Assembly: GCA_035630295.1 (NCBI GenBank) | Contig: DASQKY010000001.1 | Span: 1 to 64,000 of the forward strand | From: Acidimicrobiales bacterium | GTDB taxonomy: Bacteria > Actinomycetota > Acidimicrobiia > Acidimicrobiales > Iamiaceae | DNA: 64,000 nucleotides | Direction: 5' to 3' | Part shown: positions 62,111 to 64,000 of the stretch, piece after piece | How positions within the stretch are numbered: the first letter of the stretch is position 1 | Layout of the letters: each line of letters opens with the position of its first letter | Program-made: the position numbers and the translations under genes | The notes under the pieces: generated by a model | Told to the model about the DNA's origin: nothing | The model's input: the letters and a program-made list of their open reading frames with translations, nothing else | Database searches by the model: none

Positions 62111-64000
62111 ATGGCCCGCGCCCTGCACGCCCCCAGCACCGAGGACCTGTCCCGTCTGCACCTGCACGACCGGCACACCGCCCTGGGGCTGGACGCCGGC
62201 GACCTGCTCGGGATGTACCGCACCGTCCTGCTGGCCCGGCTCCTCGACCAGAAGATCTGGAGCCTCAACCGCATGGGCAAGGCGCCCTTCGTGGTGTCGG
62301 GGCAGGGCCAGGAGGGCGCCCAGGTCGGCTCGGCCTGGGCCCTGCGGGGCGGCGACGACGTCGTCCTGCCCTACTACCGCGACATCGGGGTGGTGCTGAC
62401 CCTGGGGATGTCGGCCGCCGAGGTGCTGCTGGCCGTCTTCGCCCGGGCCGCCGACCCCAGCTCGGGGGGCCGGCAGATGCCCAACCACTGGGGCAGCGCC
62501 CGGCTGGGCCTCATCACCGGCTCGTCGCCCATCGCCACCCAGCTCCCCCACGCCGCCGGGCTGGCCTACGCGGCCCGGCTCCGCCACCAGGACCAGGTGG
62601 TCGTCTCGTACTTCGGTGAGGGGGCCACCTCCAAGGGCGACTTCCACGAGGCCCTCAACTTCGCCGGCATCCACTCCCTGCCCTGCGTGTTCGTGTGCGA
62701 GAACAACGGCTACGCCATCTCCGTCCCCGTGGCCCGGGAGTCGGCCGTCGACAACGTGGCCGACCGGGCCCACGGCTACGGCTTCGGCGGGATCATCGTG
62801 GACGGCAACGACCCCCTCGACGTCTACGCCGCCACCCACCAGGCCGTGCGGCGGGCCCGGGCCGGCGAGGGCCCGACCCTGCTCGAGTGCAAGACCTACC
62901 GCTACAAGGCCCACACCTCCGACGACGACGACCGCAGCTACCGCACCGCCGAGGAGGTCGAGGCCTGGCAGAAGAAGGACCCCCTCCGCCGCATCCGCCA
63001 GTACCTGATCGAGCAACGCCTCCTGCCCGAGGCCGACGAGGTGCGCATCGAGGCCGAGCTGCGGGCCGAGGTGGACGAGGCCGCCCGCCGGGCCGAGGCC
63101 ATGCCCTTCCCCGAGCCGGCCACGGCCTGGACCCGGGTGTTCGCCCGGCCCCTGCGCCCCCTGCCCGGCGCCCCCGACGGCGGCGACCCACCGGTGGCCA
63201 CCGCGCCCGAGGTGGCCGTGGCCGACGCCGGGCCCACCACCGAGCGGAACGTGGTCGACGCCATCCGCCAGGCCCAGCACGACCTCCTGGCCGGCGACGA
63301 GCGGGTGGTGGTGCTGGGCGAGGACGTGGGCCCCCGGGGCGGCGTCTTCCGGGCCACCGAGGGGCTGGCCGCCTCCTTCGGCGCGGCCCGGGTCTTCGAC
63401 ACCCCGCTGGCCGAGTCGTCCATCGTGGGCATCGGCATCGGCCTGGCCCTGGCCGGGCTGCGGCCCATCTGCGAGATCCAGTTCGCCGACTTCATCCACT
63501 CGGCCTACGACCAGATCGCCAGCGAGGCGGCCCGCATCCACTACCGGTCGAACGGCGACTTCCACGTGCCCCTGGTGATCCGGGCCCCGTGGGGCGGGGG
63601 CGTGCACGGCGCCCTCTACCACTCGCAGTCCATCGAGGCGACCTACGCCCACGTGCCGGGGCTCAAGGTGGTGGCCCCGTCCACCCCGGCCGATGTGGCC
63701 GGCCTGCTGCGGGAGGCGGTGGCCGACCCCGACCCGGTCCTGTTCCTGGAGCACAAGCGGAGCTACCGGCTGGTCAAGGGCCCGGTGCCCGACGACCCGG
63801 GGTGGCGGGTCCCCATCGGCGTGGCCACCGTGGCCCGGCCCGGCACCGACGCCACCGTGGTCGCCTACGGGATGCTCCGCCACCTGGCCGTGGAGGCCGC
63901 CGACGCGCTGGCCGCGGCCGGCGAGGGGAACGTCGAGGTGGTCGACCTGCGCACCATCTCGCCCCTGGACGCCGACACGGTGCTGGCCTCGGTGACCCGT
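62111..64000 (+). CDS. Branched-chain 2-oxo acid dehydrogenase E1, fused alpha-beta subunits (partial, cut by window edge)
   Basis: Thiamine-diphosphate-dependent decarboxylase of a 2-oxo acid dehydrogenase complex. One frame of 630 codons runs to the window edge. Residues 1 to about 350 are the alpha part (PYYRDIGVVL, TPP motif GEGATSKGDFHEALNFA ending at CENNGYAIS). A Pro/Ala linker follows, then from about 375 the beta part (NVVDAIRQAQHDLLAGDERVVVLGEDVGPRGGVFRATEG, EIQFADFIHSAYDQI). Usually these are separate genes. ATG 62111 follows GAGGAG, 18 bases after the amino acid dehydrogenase, so the two make one catabolic operon. Confidence 0.9.
   Translation, partial: MARALHAPSTEDLSRLHLHDRHTALGLDAGDLLGMYRTVLLARLLDQKIWSLNRMGKAPFVVSGQGQEGAQVGSAWALRGGDDVVLPYYRDIGVVLTLGMSAAEVLLAVFARAADPSSGGRQMPNHWGSARLGLITGSSPIATQLPHAAGLAYAARLRHQDQVVVSYFGEGATSKGDFHEALNFAGIHSLPCVFVCENNGYAISVPVARESAVDNVADRAHGYGFGGIIVDGNDPLDVYAATHQAVRRARAGEGPTLLECKTYRYKAHTSDDDDRSYRTAEEVEAWQKKDPLRRIRQYLIEQRLLPEADEVRIEAELRAEVDEAARRAEAMPFPEPATAWTRVFARPLRPLPGAPDGGDPPVATAPEVAVADAGPTTERNVVDAIRQAQHDLLAGDERVVVLGEDVGPRGGVFRATEGLAASFGAARVFDTPLAESSIVGIGIGLALAGLRPICEIQFADFIHSAYDQIASEAARIHYRSNGDFHVPLVIRAPWGGGVHGALYHSQSIEATYAHVPGLKVVAPSTPADVAGLLREAVADPDPVLFLEHKRSYRLVKGPVPDDPGWRVPIGVATVARPGTDATVVAYGMLRHLAVEAADALAAAGEGNVEVVDLRTISPLDADTVLASVTR

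Overview
The window is one continuous piece of a very GC-rich actinobacterial chromosome. Evidence for the phylum: a WhiB protein with four cysteines, a BldD-type regulator carrying the c-di-GMP signature, a SigB/F-type sigma factor with HATPase anti-sigma-like neighbours, a DivIVA/Wag31-like protein, a mycothiol-type DinB-fold enzyme, an acyl-CoA carboxylase epsilon peptide, and frequent GTG starts with ATGA/GTGA overlaps. An Acidimicrobiia-like bacterium (for example an Iamia relative) would fit, but that class assignment is inference. Most of the window is core genome. No insertion sequence, prophage or CRISPR array was seen.

Layout. 1-1226: aa3 oxidase subunits I (cut by the window edge) and II. 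1393-4856: VOC protein, asd, lysC, BldD homologue. 5010-10030: membrane-anchored cyclophilin, S51-like protein lacking its serine, TauE/SafE permease, 3-hydroxybutyryl-CoA dehydrogenase, EcsC-like protein, aat. 10270-13081: two degenerate GGDEF-like genes facing an ACP-GNAT fusion that is preceded by a tiny coupled ORF and a hairpin-rich intergenic stretch. 13082-17234: CaiB-type CoA-transferase, metallophosphoesterase, dusB, maf. 17311-18245: XRE/nucleotidyltransferase pair (toxin-antitoxin-like). 18247-20005: epsilon and beta subunits of a biotin-dependent carboxylase. 20081-26228: DinB-fold enzyme, LigC-type ligase, PQQ sugar dehydrogenase lipoprotein, 5'-3' exonuclease, CNNM/CBS membrane protein. 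26319-33415: SDR, lactonase-like MBL protein, ASCH-like protein, P450 divergent from a TetR regulator, two-gene ABC exporter. 33498-38528: acyl-CoA epimerase, NYN protein, crotonyl-CoA carboxylase/reductase, DivIVA, thiolase. 38717-42333: recR, ebfC, dnaX, SRP RNA, tRNA-Ser(GGA). 42443-43274: HEPN plus SH3-like small protein. 44026-50560: kinase, regulator, adhesin-like membrane protein and MacB/FtsX-type ABC pair. 50746-58198: tadA, tRNA-Ser(CGA), ABC exporter, xseA/xseB, anti-sigma-like proteins and sigma factor, dut, orn. 58229-59307: a small gene with its own promoter and terminator, whiB, tRNA-Asp, tRNA-Phe. 59326-64000: ACT-malic enzyme divergent from a Leu/Val dehydrogenase and a fused E1 alpha-beta branched-chain keto acid dehydrogenase.

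Two themes tie genes together. First, acyl-CoA metabolism: thiolase, hydroxybutyryl-CoA dehydrogenase, crotonyl-CoA carboxylase/reductase, epimerase, acyl-CoA carboxylase and branched-chain amino acid degradation would together make and use ethylmalonyl-, methylmalonyl- and propionyl-CoA. Second, nucleotide signalling and development: a BldD homologue with an intact c-di-GMP signature, two catalytically dead GGDEF-like proteins, oligoribonuclease (which removes pGpG), WhiB and a partner-switch sigma module.

The most general pattern is regulatory. At least 23 genes have a TANNNT -10 box ending only 6-9 bases before the start codon, which predicts leaderless mRNAs. Other points of interest are the ACP-GNAT fusion with its structured leader, four alternating copies of a 10-bp element between the malic enzyme and amino acid dehydrogenase genes, and the orphan 67-residue gene at 58321.
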